DNA of 64,000 nucleotides, taken from contig JAYPPH010000003.1 in NCBI GenBank assembly GCA_038131365.1, forward strand, positions 620,001 to 684,000, given 5' to 3'. The notes below the pieces were generated by a model, which saw only the letters and a list, made by a program, of their open reading frames with translations, was not told where the DNA came from and did not search any database. This DNA is from Marisalimonas marina. Lineage in GTDB: Bacteria; Pseudomonadota; Alphaproteobacteria; Puniceispirillales; Marisalimonadaceae. Shown piece by piece: positions 27,213 through 35,962 of this stretch. The stretch's first letter is position 1. Every line of letters begins with the position of its first letter. Position numbers and translations under genes: made by a program.

Positions 27213-28409
27213 TTATGTTATTTTTGCAAATGCTAGTTGGTCGGCAAATGTATCAACTGAAGAATTACTACTGATGGTTGATAGAGATTTGTCGATCATT
27301 ATAGAATTTTCATCTATGACATTATTTTGACTTAAGACAAGGGCCCTTTGGAGAGTATTTTCAAGCTCTCTTACATTACCTGGCCAGTCATGATCTAAGA
27401 GTAACTGCCTTGCACCAACTGTCATGTAGGGTGTTGTATTATTATCTTGAAAATGCTTATTTAAAATTTTAATTGATATCGGTAGGATATCATCTTTCCT
27501 TGCTGATAAATTCCTTGTCTGAAGTGGGAAAACATTAAGCCTGTAATATAAATCTTCTCTAAATCTTGATTGATTAACCTCAGATGCCATGTCTCTGTTA
27601 GATGTTGCTAAAACCCTTACGTCAACATCAATATCTCTTTGTCCTCCAACTGGTGTAACCTTTCTTTCTTGCAAAACTCTCAATAATTTTGCCTGAAGTG
27701 ATAAAGGCATCTCAGAAATTTCATCTAATAGTAATGTTCCTTTATCAGCAGCTCTAAAGATACCTTTATTGGCATTAGAGGCACCAGTAAAAGCTCCTTT
27801 TTCATGACCAAACAAAATAGCCTCTAACATATTTTCAGGTATTGCTGCACAGTTCACAGCAACAAAAGGATTTTCCTTTCTATTTGAATTTTCATGCAAA
27901 TAGTTGGCTAAAACTTCTTTGCCTGAGCCAGTTGGTCCATTAATAAAAACCGTTACATCTGTGTTGGCTACCCTTTTTGCTAAAGATAAGAGTTCATAAG
28001 TTTTAATATCGCCAGCTGAGAAAGAAACATCAGGGCAACACATATTAAAAATAAGTTCTAAAGAGTATTGATCTGTAAAATCTGAAACAGAGAGCCTTTT
28101 TAAAGCTCCTCCTAATTCATTCTTAACTTCAAAACCATTTACAGAATTATCTTCGCTGATAATAATGACTTTTGTTAATTTTGCTTGCCTTGCTATGGCT
28201 ACTAGTTTTTCTGAACCACCAACTTCTTTTTCAAAATAGTCTGAACAAACAATCGTATCTGCCTGATATCCTACTAAATCTATACCTAAAAAATTAGGCT
28301 TTGAGTTGTCACTCCCTGCCTTTATTACTGTAATATCTCTATTCTCTAATATATTACATAAATTGTTTGCTATTTTTAGATTGCTGTTAACGACTATAAC
28401 TTGGCTCAT
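27213..28409 (-). CDS. sigma-54 activator of the FleR/FlrC/FlbD type lacking the DNA-binding domain (FleT-like)
   Basis: 398 residues. Residues 1-120 have the outline of a response-regulator domain but lack the usual paired acidic residues near the N-terminus (VIVVNSN). The AAA+ domain is complete: Walker A GPTGSGKE near 158, the sigma-54 loop GAFTGA at 205-210, Walker B LLLDEISEM and the NVRELENTLQRAL helix. After that only about 45 residues remain, with no Fis-type helix-turn-helix. The stop is followed 14 bases later by fliE, so no DNA-binding exon is hidden in another frame. The position before fliE is that of fleR/flrC. Helicobacter FlgR and, as I recall, Rhodobacter FleT also lack this domain and work from solution or with a partner. 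It has its own sigma-54-like promoter. Confidence 0.85.
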   Translation of the reverse strand: MSQVIVVNSNLKIANNLCNILENRDITVIKAGSDNSKPNFLGIDLVGYQADTIVCSDYFEKEVGGSEKLVAIARQAKLTKVIIISEDNSVNGFEVKNELGGALKRLSVSDFTDQYSLELIFNMCCPDVSFSAGDIKTYELLSLAKRVANTDVTVFINGPTGSGKEVLANYLHENSNRKENPFVAVNCAAIPENMLEAILFGHEKGAFTGASNANKGIFRAADKGTLLLDEISEMPLSLQAKLLRVLQERKVTPVGGQRDIDVDVRVLATSNRDMASEVNQSRFREDLYYRLNVFPLQTRNLSARKDDILPISIKILNKHFQDNNTTPYMTVGARQLLLDHDWPGNVRELENTLQRALVLSQNNVIDENSIMIDKSLSTISSNSSVDTFADQLAFAKIT

Positions 28410-28442
28410 AAATAACTCCTAAAATTCTCTGAAAAGAGAGAA

Positions 28443-28457
28443 GCAAGAAGCTTGCCA
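28443..28457 (-). promoter_or_regulatory. sigma-54-like promoter of the regulator-fliEFGHIJ operon
   Basis: The reverse strand reads TGGCAAGCTTCTTGC. GG and GC are ten bases apart and only the sixth base of the -24 box (A instead of C/T) differs from consensus. It lies 34 bases upstream of the regulator's ATG. It would place the second activator under control of sigma-54, presumably through the FleQ-like gene next door. Confidence 0.7.
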
Positions 28458-28601
28458 ACAATATTTAAAAAGTTAATTTTATATTTAGAACAACTAATTA
28501 AAGTATAATTTTATTTTAATATTATTGCTTTATCTTCAAAAAAGTCATTATTATGACAAAAATAATTACTTTTTTTCAATAATTTGACAGGTTTTATTTG
28601 T

Positions 28602-29723
28602 ATGAGTTTAGAAGAAATCAATTCAACGAAGTCTAACGCTAATATCATATTAAACCAAATGATAGATGGTGAAAGCCCTGCCACCAAATCAATGAAAAAT
28701 TTAATCGCTATGGTATCCCAAACAGATAGCACAGCTTTAATTTTAGGAGAAACTGGAACAGGTAAAGATGTTGTTGCTCAAGCTATTCATAAATGTTCTA
28801 AAAAGAAAGGACCTTTTGTAACTGTAAACTGCGCTGCTATCCCCTCAGAATTATTAGAGTCTGAATTATTTGGCCATGAAAAAGGTTCATTTACAGGTGC
28901 AGATAAACAAAGAAAAGGAAGGTTTGAACAATCAAGTGGAGGATCACTCTTCCTTGATGAAATAGGTGATATGCCCCTACCCCTTCAAGCAAAACTTTTA
29001 AGAGCTATTGAAAGCAGAACTATACAGAGAGTTGGAGGAGCAGAAGATATTAAAATTGACTTAAGGTTAATTTGTGCAACTCACAGGGACCTAGAAAAAA
29101 AAGTTGAGAGTGGTGAGTTTAGAGCAGACTTATTTTTCAGAATTAATGTATTGCCTATTAATGTACCCTCACTAGCTGAAAGAAGAGAAGATATTCCAAA
29201 TCTTCAACAAACACTTTTAAAAAAAATGAATATTGATAAGTCAGCTGAACCATTTTTTACTCCAGACGCTGTGACAGCACTATGCAAACATAATTGGCCT
29301 GGTAATGTTCGTGAGCTAAAAAATGTTATTGAAAGAGCTTGTATTATATTCCCAGGAAAAGAAATTTCCGGGACTAATGTTTATGAAAACTTGTTGAGAC
29401 TAAAAGTACCAACACTTGCTGAAGAACAAGATGCCTTATGGGAAATGACTTCTGATTTAAGTGAGATTAATGAATTAGATGATAATGATATTATAAGTAA
29501 CCCTGAAGATTATTTGCCACACCCCAAAAATTATAAGAATTGGTTCTCTTTCTACGATGAAATTGACTTGCGAAGACATCTACAAGACGTAGAAATTGTT
29601 CTTATTGAAGAAGCCTTGGAAAAAACAGAAAATAAAATTGCCGCTGCTGCAGACAAACTTAAATTAAGAAGAACGACACTTATAGAAAAAATGAAGAAAT
29701 ACTCTATTAGCAAAGAGTTATAA
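28602..29723 (+). CDS. fleQ: FleQ-type sigma-54-dependent flagellar master activator
   Basis: 373 residues from the ATG at 28602. A TTG at 28584 is also in frame but less likely. There is no receiver domain: the AAA+ domain begins within 30 residues, with Walker A LGETGTGKD (about 48-56), sigma-54 loop GSFTGA (about 95-100), Walker B LFLDEIGDM and NVRELKNVIERA. The C-terminus has a Fis-type helix-turn-helix with LKLRRTTLIEKMKKY, nearly the FleQ signature. It should bind enhancers upstream of the sigma-54 promoters. It is divergent from the truncated activator and together they form a plausible pair. The N-terminal FleQ domain found in Pseudomonas is absent. Confidence in the family is high. 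Exact equivalence to FleQ is inferred. Confidence 0.88.
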   Translation: MSLEEINSTKSNANIILNQMIDGESPATKSMKNLIAMVSQTDSTALILGETGTGKDVVAQAIHKCSKKKGPFVTVNCAAIPSELLESELFGHEKGSFTGADKQRKGRFEQSSGGSLFLDEIGDMPLPLQAKLLRAIESRTIQRVGGAEDIKIDLRLICATHRDLEKKVESGEFRADLFFRINVLPINVPSLAERREDIPNLQQTLLKKMNIDKSAEPFFTPDAVTALCKHNWPGNVRELKNVIERACIIFPGKEISGTNVYENLLRLKVPTLAEEQDALWEMTSDLSEINELDDNDIISNPEDYLPHPKNYKNWFSFYDEIDLRRHLQDVEIVLIEEALEKTENKIAAAADKLKLRRTTLIEKMKKYSISKEL

Positions 29724-29728
29724 TTAAT

Positions 29729-30025
29729 TTAATAATTGTAAGCCTTGAACCTTTTAATGAATTTTGACTTTTCATCTTTTAAAGAAATCAATTTGTGCTC
29801 AATTTGATTGATATCATTATTATTTTTTTCACTAATATCTCTAATTAATGTCTGAAAATTTTTATTATTTTTATCTTTAAAGTTTTTTATAAGATCCAAA
29901 CGAGTTTTATCCAAGGTTTCTATCCGGCTATAATCACCTGAATTTATAAGATCTGAAATTTGTTTTGAAATATTTTCAATTTGCATTAGATCAGTGCTAT
30001 CATTTTGGTAATGCTCTTCTAACAT
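29729..30025 (-). CDS. fliT: FliT-like small coiled-coil protein
   Basis: 98 residues, highly helical and charged. It starts two bases after the fliS stop. FliT chaperones (for FliD) are of this size, lie directly downstream of fliS and have little sequence conservation. Here the sequence pattern alone (QISDLINSGDYSRIETLDKTRLDLIKNF) resembles FliT-type four-helix proteins. The call is mainly positional. It converges with the FleQ gene five bases away. Confidence 0.55.
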   Translation of the reverse strand: MLEEHYQNDSTDLMQIENISKQISDLINSGDYSRIETLDKTRLDLIKNFKDKNNKNFQTLIRDISEKNNNDINQIEHKLISLKDEKSKFIKRFKAYNY

Positions 30026-30027
30026 TT

Positions 30028-30468
30028 TTAAGCATTCTTAGTTTGCATATTATTCCATGCAGAAATTATTTGGTCTAAGGCCTGTTTAGCTTTAATAATC
30101 CCGTCATTTATAGATTTGGTAAATCCTGAAATTATTTGAATACGACAATATTCATAAAGTTGGAATAATCCAGTTGCAATTTTCCCACCTTTGTCAAAAT
30201 CTAAACTTGTTTGAAGGCTATAAATAGTCGTGAGAGACCTTGTTACATTTTTTGAAATTGATTTTTGTAATGGCAGCAAATCACTTGTCTGTTTTTTAAG
30301 GTCTAACTGCTTTTTCTTTTCAATATCCTCACTGAGGATCTGCATTGTTCTACTTAATTCTTGAAGAATTAATTTTACAACTTCATAAGGATTTTTTTGT
30401 AAATCACCTGATTTAACAACCTTCTTATATACATCTAAAACACTAGTATTTGTCGTCATATCACTCAA
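30028..30468 (-). CDS. fliS: flagellin export chaperone FliS (copy 1)
   Basis: 146 residues with the FliS pattern: PYEVVKLILQELSRTMQIL near residue 22, LQTSLDFDKGGKIATGL and LYEYCRIQII. FliS binds the flagellin C-terminus and prevents early polymerisation. The N-terminal half is longer than in Bacillus FliS (about 130 aa). It is divergent from an unknown gene at 30506. A weak GTCGTTAC element at 30509-30516 suggests sigma-28 control. A second fliS lies at 39782. Confidence 0.9.
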   Translation of the reverse strand: MSDMTTNTSVLDVYKKVVKSGDLQKNPYEVVKLILQELSRTMQILSEDIEKKKQLDLKKQTSDLLPLQKSISKNVTRSLTTIYSLQTSLDFDKGGKIATGLFQLYEYCRIQIISGFTKSINDGIIKAKQALDQIISAWNNMQTKNA

Positions 30469-30505
30469 ACTTGCAAAAAGTTAAAATTTTCATATAATAA
30501 TAGCC

Positions 30506-30859
30506 ATGGTAACGACTAATATTCATCCTATTAATAACCCTAATCAACATTTGATTAGCGCTAACAATAATAATATGAGTGATAAACTTGCAAACAGCAT
30601 GCCAAATGGTTTGCTAAGAGTTGCAGAAACACAAACCAATAGAAATATTGAAAATAACTTAAAAAATACTGATCTGAGGCAGATCTACACCCCTAGACTT
30701 GCTCCTTCAACTGGTTCATTAACAGAGAACTTTCTTAAGTCAAGATCTAACATGTCTCCAATATATAGGTTTAATGAAGCTGCAACTAAATATCAAATGA
30801 CCAGTGTTGCCCCTACATTTCTTAAGCAAATTAAGAATAATGTTGACTTAGTTATTTAA
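30506..30859 (+). CDS. orphan protein of the flagellar cluster, unknown function
   Basis: 117 residues with no membrane segment or recognisable domain. Asn-rich N-terminus; the C-terminal half contains LAPSTGSLTENFLKSRSNM and YRFNEAATKYQM. The latter resembles short motifs in secreted flagellar or rod-associated proteins, but that is weak. It lies between divergent fliS and the first flagellin, so it is probably a motility gene. An imperfect promoter-like element (CTAAA-N12-GTCGTCAT, 30435-30459) precedes it. Confidence 0.5.
   Translation: MVTTNIHPINNPNQHLISANNNNMSDKLANSMPNGLLRVAETQTNRNIENNLKNTDLRQIYTPRLAPSTGSLTENFLKSRSNMSPIYRFNEAATKYQMTSVAPTFLKQIKNNVDLVI
30509..30535 (-). promoter_or_regulatory. 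weak sigma-28-like promoter before fliS
   Basis: Reverse strand: GTCGTTAC (30509-30516) preceded, 14 bases upstream, by ATTAA instead of CTAAA. Distance to the fliS ATG is about 40 bases, like the better matches elsewhere in the window. It lies inside the start of the divergent gene. Tentative. Confidence 0.35.
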
Positions 30860-31201
30860 CCTTAATAACTAAAAGTAATATATATTACAAAAAATTGATT
30901 ATTTAACTGTAAAATTTCCTACCAACTTTAAAATATTTACTAATATTATTAACATTTCTGAAGAGTTGTTATATAATTATTAAAATAAATGATAAATTTT
31001 AACTTATTTTTGATAGTTAAATTCGACTTAATCATTAAAAATCTATAAATAACAAGTATTTGACAAACTTTTTATAGTAGTTTCTAAATAATATAAGTTA
31101 TTGAAAAATATAAATAATTTCCTATTTATGCTTTTCAGGTGCTTTTTTTTTGAAATTGGCACAATGATTGCAGAATTACTCCGAATTTAGGAGAATTAAA
31201 A
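30860..31201 (+). promoter_or_regulatory. 342-base AT-rich intergenic region upstream of flagellin 1
   Basis: There is no open frame of note on either strand. The only strong signal is a sigma-54 promoter at 31157-31171. The remaining 290 bases are AT-rich and would be a natural place for FleQ-type enhancer sites. I could not identify a repeated operator by eye. Confidence 0.6.
31157..31171 (+). promoter_or_regulatory. sigma-54 promoter of flagellin 1
   Basis: TGGCACAATGATTGC matches the -24/-12 consensus exactly, 31 bases upstream of the flagellin ATG at 31202. AGGAG at 31190-31194 provides the ribosome site. Confidence 0.88.
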
Positions 31202-32900
31202 ATGCCATCAATTAACTCTAATACTAGTGCATTATATGCAGTAAACGCATCTAGGAAAACTGATAGAGATATGGACACCTCTATGCAGAGGCTTTCTACT
31301 GGTCTTAGAATTACAAATGCAGGAGATGACGCATCAGGCGCAGCTATATCTGATAGAATGTCCGCCAATATAAAAGGTATAGAGCAATCAATAAGAAATG
31401 CTGGTGACGTTATATCAATGGCTCAAGTATCTGAGGGTGCGCTAGGTGAAGCATCAAGCGTTCTTCAAAGAATACGTGAACTTGCTATTCAATCAGCATC
31501 TGATGTAATGAGTGCTACAGAAAGAAACTATATTCAGACTGAAGTAAGTCAACTATTGGCAGAATTTGACAGAGTTACGAGGGACACAACCTTTAATGAA
31601 ATTAATGTACTTGATGGCTCCTTTGCAAGTAGAACATTTCAAATTGGTATTAAAAAAGGTGAAGCTGCATCTGTTTCCGTGGGTTCTATGAGAATTGATC
31701 AATTAGGTTCTTATCAACAATCAAGTGATATGGATAGCACAGACTTTGACCTTTCAACTGGTGCAAAACTTGTTGCAAGTGCATCAGATGCCAATCATGT
31801 TGAAGCAGATACAATGACTATATCTGGTCAACTTGGAAGTGCTAACGTTTCAATAAGTGCTGGTGAAACAGCAAGAGACATTGCAACAAGTATCAATAAT
31901 ATATTTGAGAGTACTGGTGTTGATGCGACTGCATCTACACAATTAAAATTTGAAGGCTTAGCTTCAAGTGGAAACACAGGAGTTGTAAGTGTATCTTTTG
32001 ACCTTTATGGATCAAATACGTCTGCTGTTACAATTTCTAGCTCAGTTAACTTAGGAGCAACAACAGGTGCGTCTAACTTTACAGAATTAAGAGATAGTAT
32101 AAATGCTTACACAGCCCAAACTGGTGTTGAAGCTGTTCTATCAACTGATTTTTCATATCTTTATTTAACTCAACCAGAAGGTTACGATATCAAAATAGCT
32201 GATGTAGATTTTGATTTAGAAACAGCTTCAAGTTTGCAAATGCTACAACTTTAGGATGCAATGATGCTGCTGTTGGAGATACAAACAATTAACAGTTGCT
32301 AGACTACAACTGGTATGGCTGTGGTTGTGATCTGGTAACTGGTGTAGGTATTAAACCTGGAACAACTATTTCATCTATAACTAATGGTACAACAATTGTT
32401 TTAATATTAAGCTGTTGAAACAGCTATAGCAAGTGGTGATGCAATTGCTTTTGGAGCAGATAGAGTTTTTAAAATAACAGGAATGAGTGAAGATCTTTTA
32501 TCATCCGGATATCAAGCAGATCTTTTTGATAAAAATCATATAAGTGGAACACATGACTCAGCAATTGTTACTGGTCAAGTTACCATGGCATCAAGTAAAC
32601 AATTCACTGTGAATGGTGATACAACCAAGGGCCTTTTTACTACTAATCCAGGAGCAGCAACACTTAACAAATTATCTACAGTAAGTGTCCTTACAAGACA
32701 AAAATCAATAGATGCCCTTACTGTTCTTGATAAGTCTATGGACAGAATTAACCTAGAGCGTGCAAAGCTTGGAGCCATTATGAGTAGAATGGAAAAGGCA
32801 GTCGATAACTTATCAAACGTTGCTATGAACACTACTGCTTCAAGAGGAAGAATTGTTGATGCAGACTTTGCTCTTAGATCTGCAAACTTAACAAGGGCAC
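31202..32900 (+). CDS. flagellin 1, frame-broken in the middle and lacking its C-terminal end
   Basis: The N-terminal D0/D1 region is a clear flagellin (MQRLSTGLRITNAGDDASGA, LQRIRELAIQSASD). It reads open to 32254, followed by a stretch of about 200 bases with several small indels. An open frame resumes around 32483 and carries the C-terminal flagellin D1 region (INLERAKLGAIMSRMEKAV, GRIVDADFALRSANLTR). At about 32900 the sequence switches into a reverse-strand flagellin copy, removing the last 35 or so residues. The broken stretch encodes a VGDLVTGVGIKPGTTI-like module also present in FlgE. If intact, this would be about 600 residues. The gene itself is likely functional in the cell. The sequence here is doubtful. 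Confidence 0.8.
32270..32460 (+). repeat. phage-like VGD...GTT module inside flagellin 1, with multiple indels
   Basis: Reading through at least five one- or two-base indels gives MAVGDLVTGVGIKPGTTI followed by SSITNGTTIVLN and ASGDAIAFGAD. This has the same pattern as three tandem units in FlgE (54290-54930). The surrounding flagellin frames are clean, so damage is concentrated in the module. Confidence 0.6.
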
Positions 32901-33976
32901 CAGATCATCGTCAGTTGTAGCCGCAGCTGGCATCACACTTTAGTTATTAGGCTGTTTCATCTGCCGCAATGCAGTAATTAGTATGATGTCAACATCTCAG
33001 TTAAACCTGGTTATCAAAAGCTGTTATAACTATATCTTCATGTAGAGTGTGTTAAGATAACATCAGCATTTTTGCTCCCATTTTAGCTGTAATACCAGTT
33101 GTACCAGAAACATTATTAACAGCATCTCTTAAGAGCTCTCATATCTGAAGCAACATCGATAGTAAAAGTAATGGTAGTTGCAGATATTCCTGTTTATTAC
33201 CTTGAAACCCATAGAATAACTTCCATTAACAGCAGCCCTCAGCTGTAAGTTAAACCATTTATTTTGATTTTGTTACAGCTGTTGCTGTTACACCTGTTTC
33301 AGCTGAAACACTGTTTACGATAGCTGCATGTTGTTTAGCATTTGCTGCAGTAGCTGTTATGGTTTTACTTCCAACTGAACCAACAACAGTAAATGTAAGA
33401 TCATCCATCTCCGCTGCTGCGTTACTCGCACTATTATGTAATATAACAGAGTTTACAGTATCAAACTCATAATTACCTATTGATCCTGATGAAGCGTTAT
33501 CAACAGAAAATGTAATATCTTCATCGTTAAACATACCAATTTGGATCTGTTGTCCTGTTAAAGTCCCATCAAGAAGCTTCTTACCGTTCCAAGTTGTATG
33601 TGAAGATATTCTATCTACTTAACAAGTTGAGTAAGTTCTTTTGAAGGAAACTTCTGTCAAGACCTGAATTTGAATCGTTAGCAGACTGAACAGCCAACTC
33701 TCTGATACGTTGAAGAATATTAACAGTCTCAAGACTTGCACCTTCAATAGTATCAAACATATTTTTACCATCACTACTATTCCTAATAGCTTGAGAAAGT
33801 CCTCGTATTGTACTTTCCATTCTACCCGCTATAGCCATGCCAGCAGCATCATCAGATGCAGAATTAATTCTTAGGCCGGATGAAAGTTTTTCTATAGAGT
33901 CTTCCATATTTTTATTTTGTGAAGCTAATGATGCTTTTGCAATCATTGAGCCCATATTTGTATTAACAATAGTCAT
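32900..33976 (-). pseudogene. flagellin 2, 3'-truncated and heavily frame-broken duplicate of flagellin 3
   Basis: The reverse strand starts at 33976 with MTIVNTNMGSMIAKASLASQ and an intact N-terminal flagellin region to about 33650. One-base changes then break the frame. A clean stretch at 33534-33259 encodes GSIGNYEFDTVN and KTITATAANAKQHAAI. From 33250 to 32900 indels occur every 20-40 bases. The whole segment aligns with 34765-35849 (flagellin 3), and the C-terminal third is missing where it abuts flagellin 1. The N-terminal part differs enough (SIEKLSSGLRIN versus AIKSLSTGLRIN) to be a true paralogue. The fusion may be an assembly artefact. Confidence 0.75.
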
Positions 33977-34016
33977 TTTATTAACTCCTAAAAGTTTGTT
34001 TTGGATTACATAAGGA

Positions 34017-34044
34017 GTTACGACATACTTATAATTTTGTTTAG
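34017..34044 (-). promoter_or_regulatory. sigma-28-like promoter of flagellin 2
   Basis: Reverse strand: CTAAA, 15 bases, then GTCGTAAC. The general sigma-28 consensus is TAAA-N15-GCCGATAA. The same element precedes flagellin 3, fliS2 and flgM. It lies about 40 bases before the ATG at 33976. Confidence 0.65.
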
Positions 34045-34152
34045 AAAAATAATAATTTTAAAAAAAATTAATATTTAATTTATATCTGATAAAATTTTTT
34101 AAAATTTAAATTGTTTTAAATTTATCTAAATATATAAATACTAATTAATAAA

Positions 34153-34186
34153 AAAGCCCCCTCAAAGTGTAATCCAAGGGGGCTTT
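34153..34186 (-). terminator. rho-independent terminator of flagellin 3
   Basis: Stem AAAGCCCCCT (34153-34162) pairs with AGGGGGCTTT (34177-34186) around a 14-base loop. On the reverse strand the hairpin is followed by a run of six T, as needed for termination of the leftward flagellin 3 transcript. It is the clearest terminator in the window. Confidence 0.85.
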
Positions 34187-34285
34187 CCTATTGTTAAACT
34201 TGGCTTAATTAATTTAGTTACAAAGTTAATTAAGTGTTAATTATTTTATAAAAATTTTCCCCAATTAAACAAATAGTGGGGTTTT

Positions 34286-35849
34286 TTAATTATGATTGTA
34301 ATAAGTGCTAAGAACTGATTGCTTAGAAGTATTAGCCTGAGCTAAGCATTGATGTTGCTGCTTGTGCTAATATCTGAGCTTTTGTTAACTTACTTGTCTC
34401 AGCTGCAAAGTCTGCATCCTGGATGTGACTTTGTGAATGCTTGAGTGTTTGTTACAACATTTGTTAAGTTATCAATGGCTGCATCCATCCTGTTAGACTT
34501 GGCACCTAAATCTGCCCTTACCGTGTTAATCTTATGTAAAGCTCCATCAACTATTCTAATAGCCTTCTCAGCATTAGCTGCTGTTGATAAACAACTGATG
34601 CAAGCGATGCTAAACTACCATTAGTCGAAGCCGAAGGCAGTGCATCTTCTTGATAACCGCTTATACTAAAGGCCTCAGAACTTTGAAATTTTACAGTTCC
34701 ATGCGATCTTACAGATAAGTAAGCCGCATCTGTAGATCCATCAGTAGTTAAAGTAGCTTTGAAACCAGACGCGTCAGTTGTAGCCGCAGCTCCAACCACA
34801 CCAGCAGTTTGGGCTGTTTCATCTGCCGCTAATGCAGTAACAGCTAAAGTATGATAGTCAGACCCATCCTCAGTTAAACCTGTATTATCAAAAGCTGTTA
34901 TAACAATATCTTCACCAGTAGCATGTGTTAAGATAACATCTGCATTAGTAGCTCCCATTTTAGCTGTTATACCAGTTGTACCAGATACATTATTAACAGC
35001 ATCTCTTAATGCTCTCATATCTGATGCAACATCAATTGTAAAAGTAATTGTAGTCGCAGATGAGTTAGTGCCTTGCAAACCCATACTATAAGAACCATTG
35101 ACTGTAGCAGCACCCTCTGCAGTTAAACCATTTATTTTGATTTTAGTTACGGCTGTTGCTGTGACTCCTGTTTCTGCAGTTACACTATTTGCAATAGCAG
35201 CATGCTGCTTAGCTGTTGCTGCAGTTGCAGTAACAGTCTTACTTCCTACTGAACCAACAATAGTAAATGTATTATCAGTTATAACCGCTGCACCAGCACT
35301 TGCATTCAAATCAACTTCGTTTACTGTGTCTACTTCATAATTACCTATTGATCCTGATGCCATACTATCAACAGAAAAAGTTATATCTTCATCATTAAAC
35401 ATACCAATTTGGATCTGTTGTCCTGTTAAAGTTCCATCAAGAAGCTTCTTACCGTTCCAAGTTGTATGTGAAGCTATTCTATCTACTTCAGCTACAAGTT
35501 GAGTAAGTTCTTTTTGAAGGAAACTTCTGTCCAAGCCTGAATTTGAATCGTTTGCAGACTGAACAGCTAACTCTCTAATACGTTGAAGAATATTTACAGT
35601 CTCAAGACTAGCACCTTCAATGGTATCAAACATATTTTTACCATCACTACTATTCCTAATAGCTTGTGAAAGTCCTCGTATTGTACTTTCCATTCTACTT
35701 GAAATAGCCATGCCAGCAACATCATCAGATGCAGAATTAATCCTTAATCCTGTAGATAAACTCTTAATTGCATCTTGCATATCATTATCTTGTGAAGCTA
35801 AGGCTGCACGCGCAACATTAGACCCCACGTTTGTATTAACAATCGTCAT
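34286..35849 (-). CDS. flagellin 3, with three small frame breaks near its C-terminus
   Basis: About 520 residues if read through. The N-terminus is MTIVNTNVGSNVARAALASQ with the D1 signature SLSTGLRINSASDDVAGMAI, and the variable middle has Ala/Thr-rich repeats and a flagellin hypervariable motif (KINGLTAEGAATVNGSY). The frame is open to 34551. Single indels near 34595, 34430 and 34345 then interrupt the C-terminal D1/D0 region, which still reads IRIVDGALHKINTVRADLGA, DAAIDNLTNVVTNTQ and AQILAQAATSML in order. The natural stop is at 34286. A sigma-28-like promoter lies upstream and a hairpin terminator downstream. Likely a functional filament subunit with consensus errors. Confidence 0.85.
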
Positions 35850-35912
35850 ATTAACTCCTTAAGTTTTTTTACCTTCAAAATTTAAGAAATTTAGAAGGCA
35901 GTTACATAAGTG

Positions 35913-35939
35913 CTTACGACTGAATAAATTAATGTTTAG
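35913..35939 (-). promoter_or_regulatory. sigma-28-like promoter of flagellin 3
   Basis: Reverse strand: CTAAA, 14 bases, GTCGTAAG, ending about 63 bases before the flagellin 3 ATG. Same element as at 34017. Confidence 0.65.
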
Positions 35940-35962
35940 AAAATAAATTAAAATTTTAATAT

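Larger units (their letters stand above)
33977..34285. promoter_or_regulatory. spacer between flagellin 2 and flagellin 3
   Basis: About 309 bases without a gene. It holds the putative sigma-28 promoter of flagellin 2 (34017-34044), an AT-rich stretch, a strong hairpin terminator (34153-34186) and a weaker hairpin CCCC/GGGG (34259-34281) just after the flagellin 3 stop. Confidence 0.65.

Noticed and set aside
30435..30459. sigma-28 promoter for the gene at 30506 (CTAAA-N12-GTCGTCAT)
   Set aside because: The spacer is two bases shorter than the good examples and the -10 is poor. Kept only as a remark.
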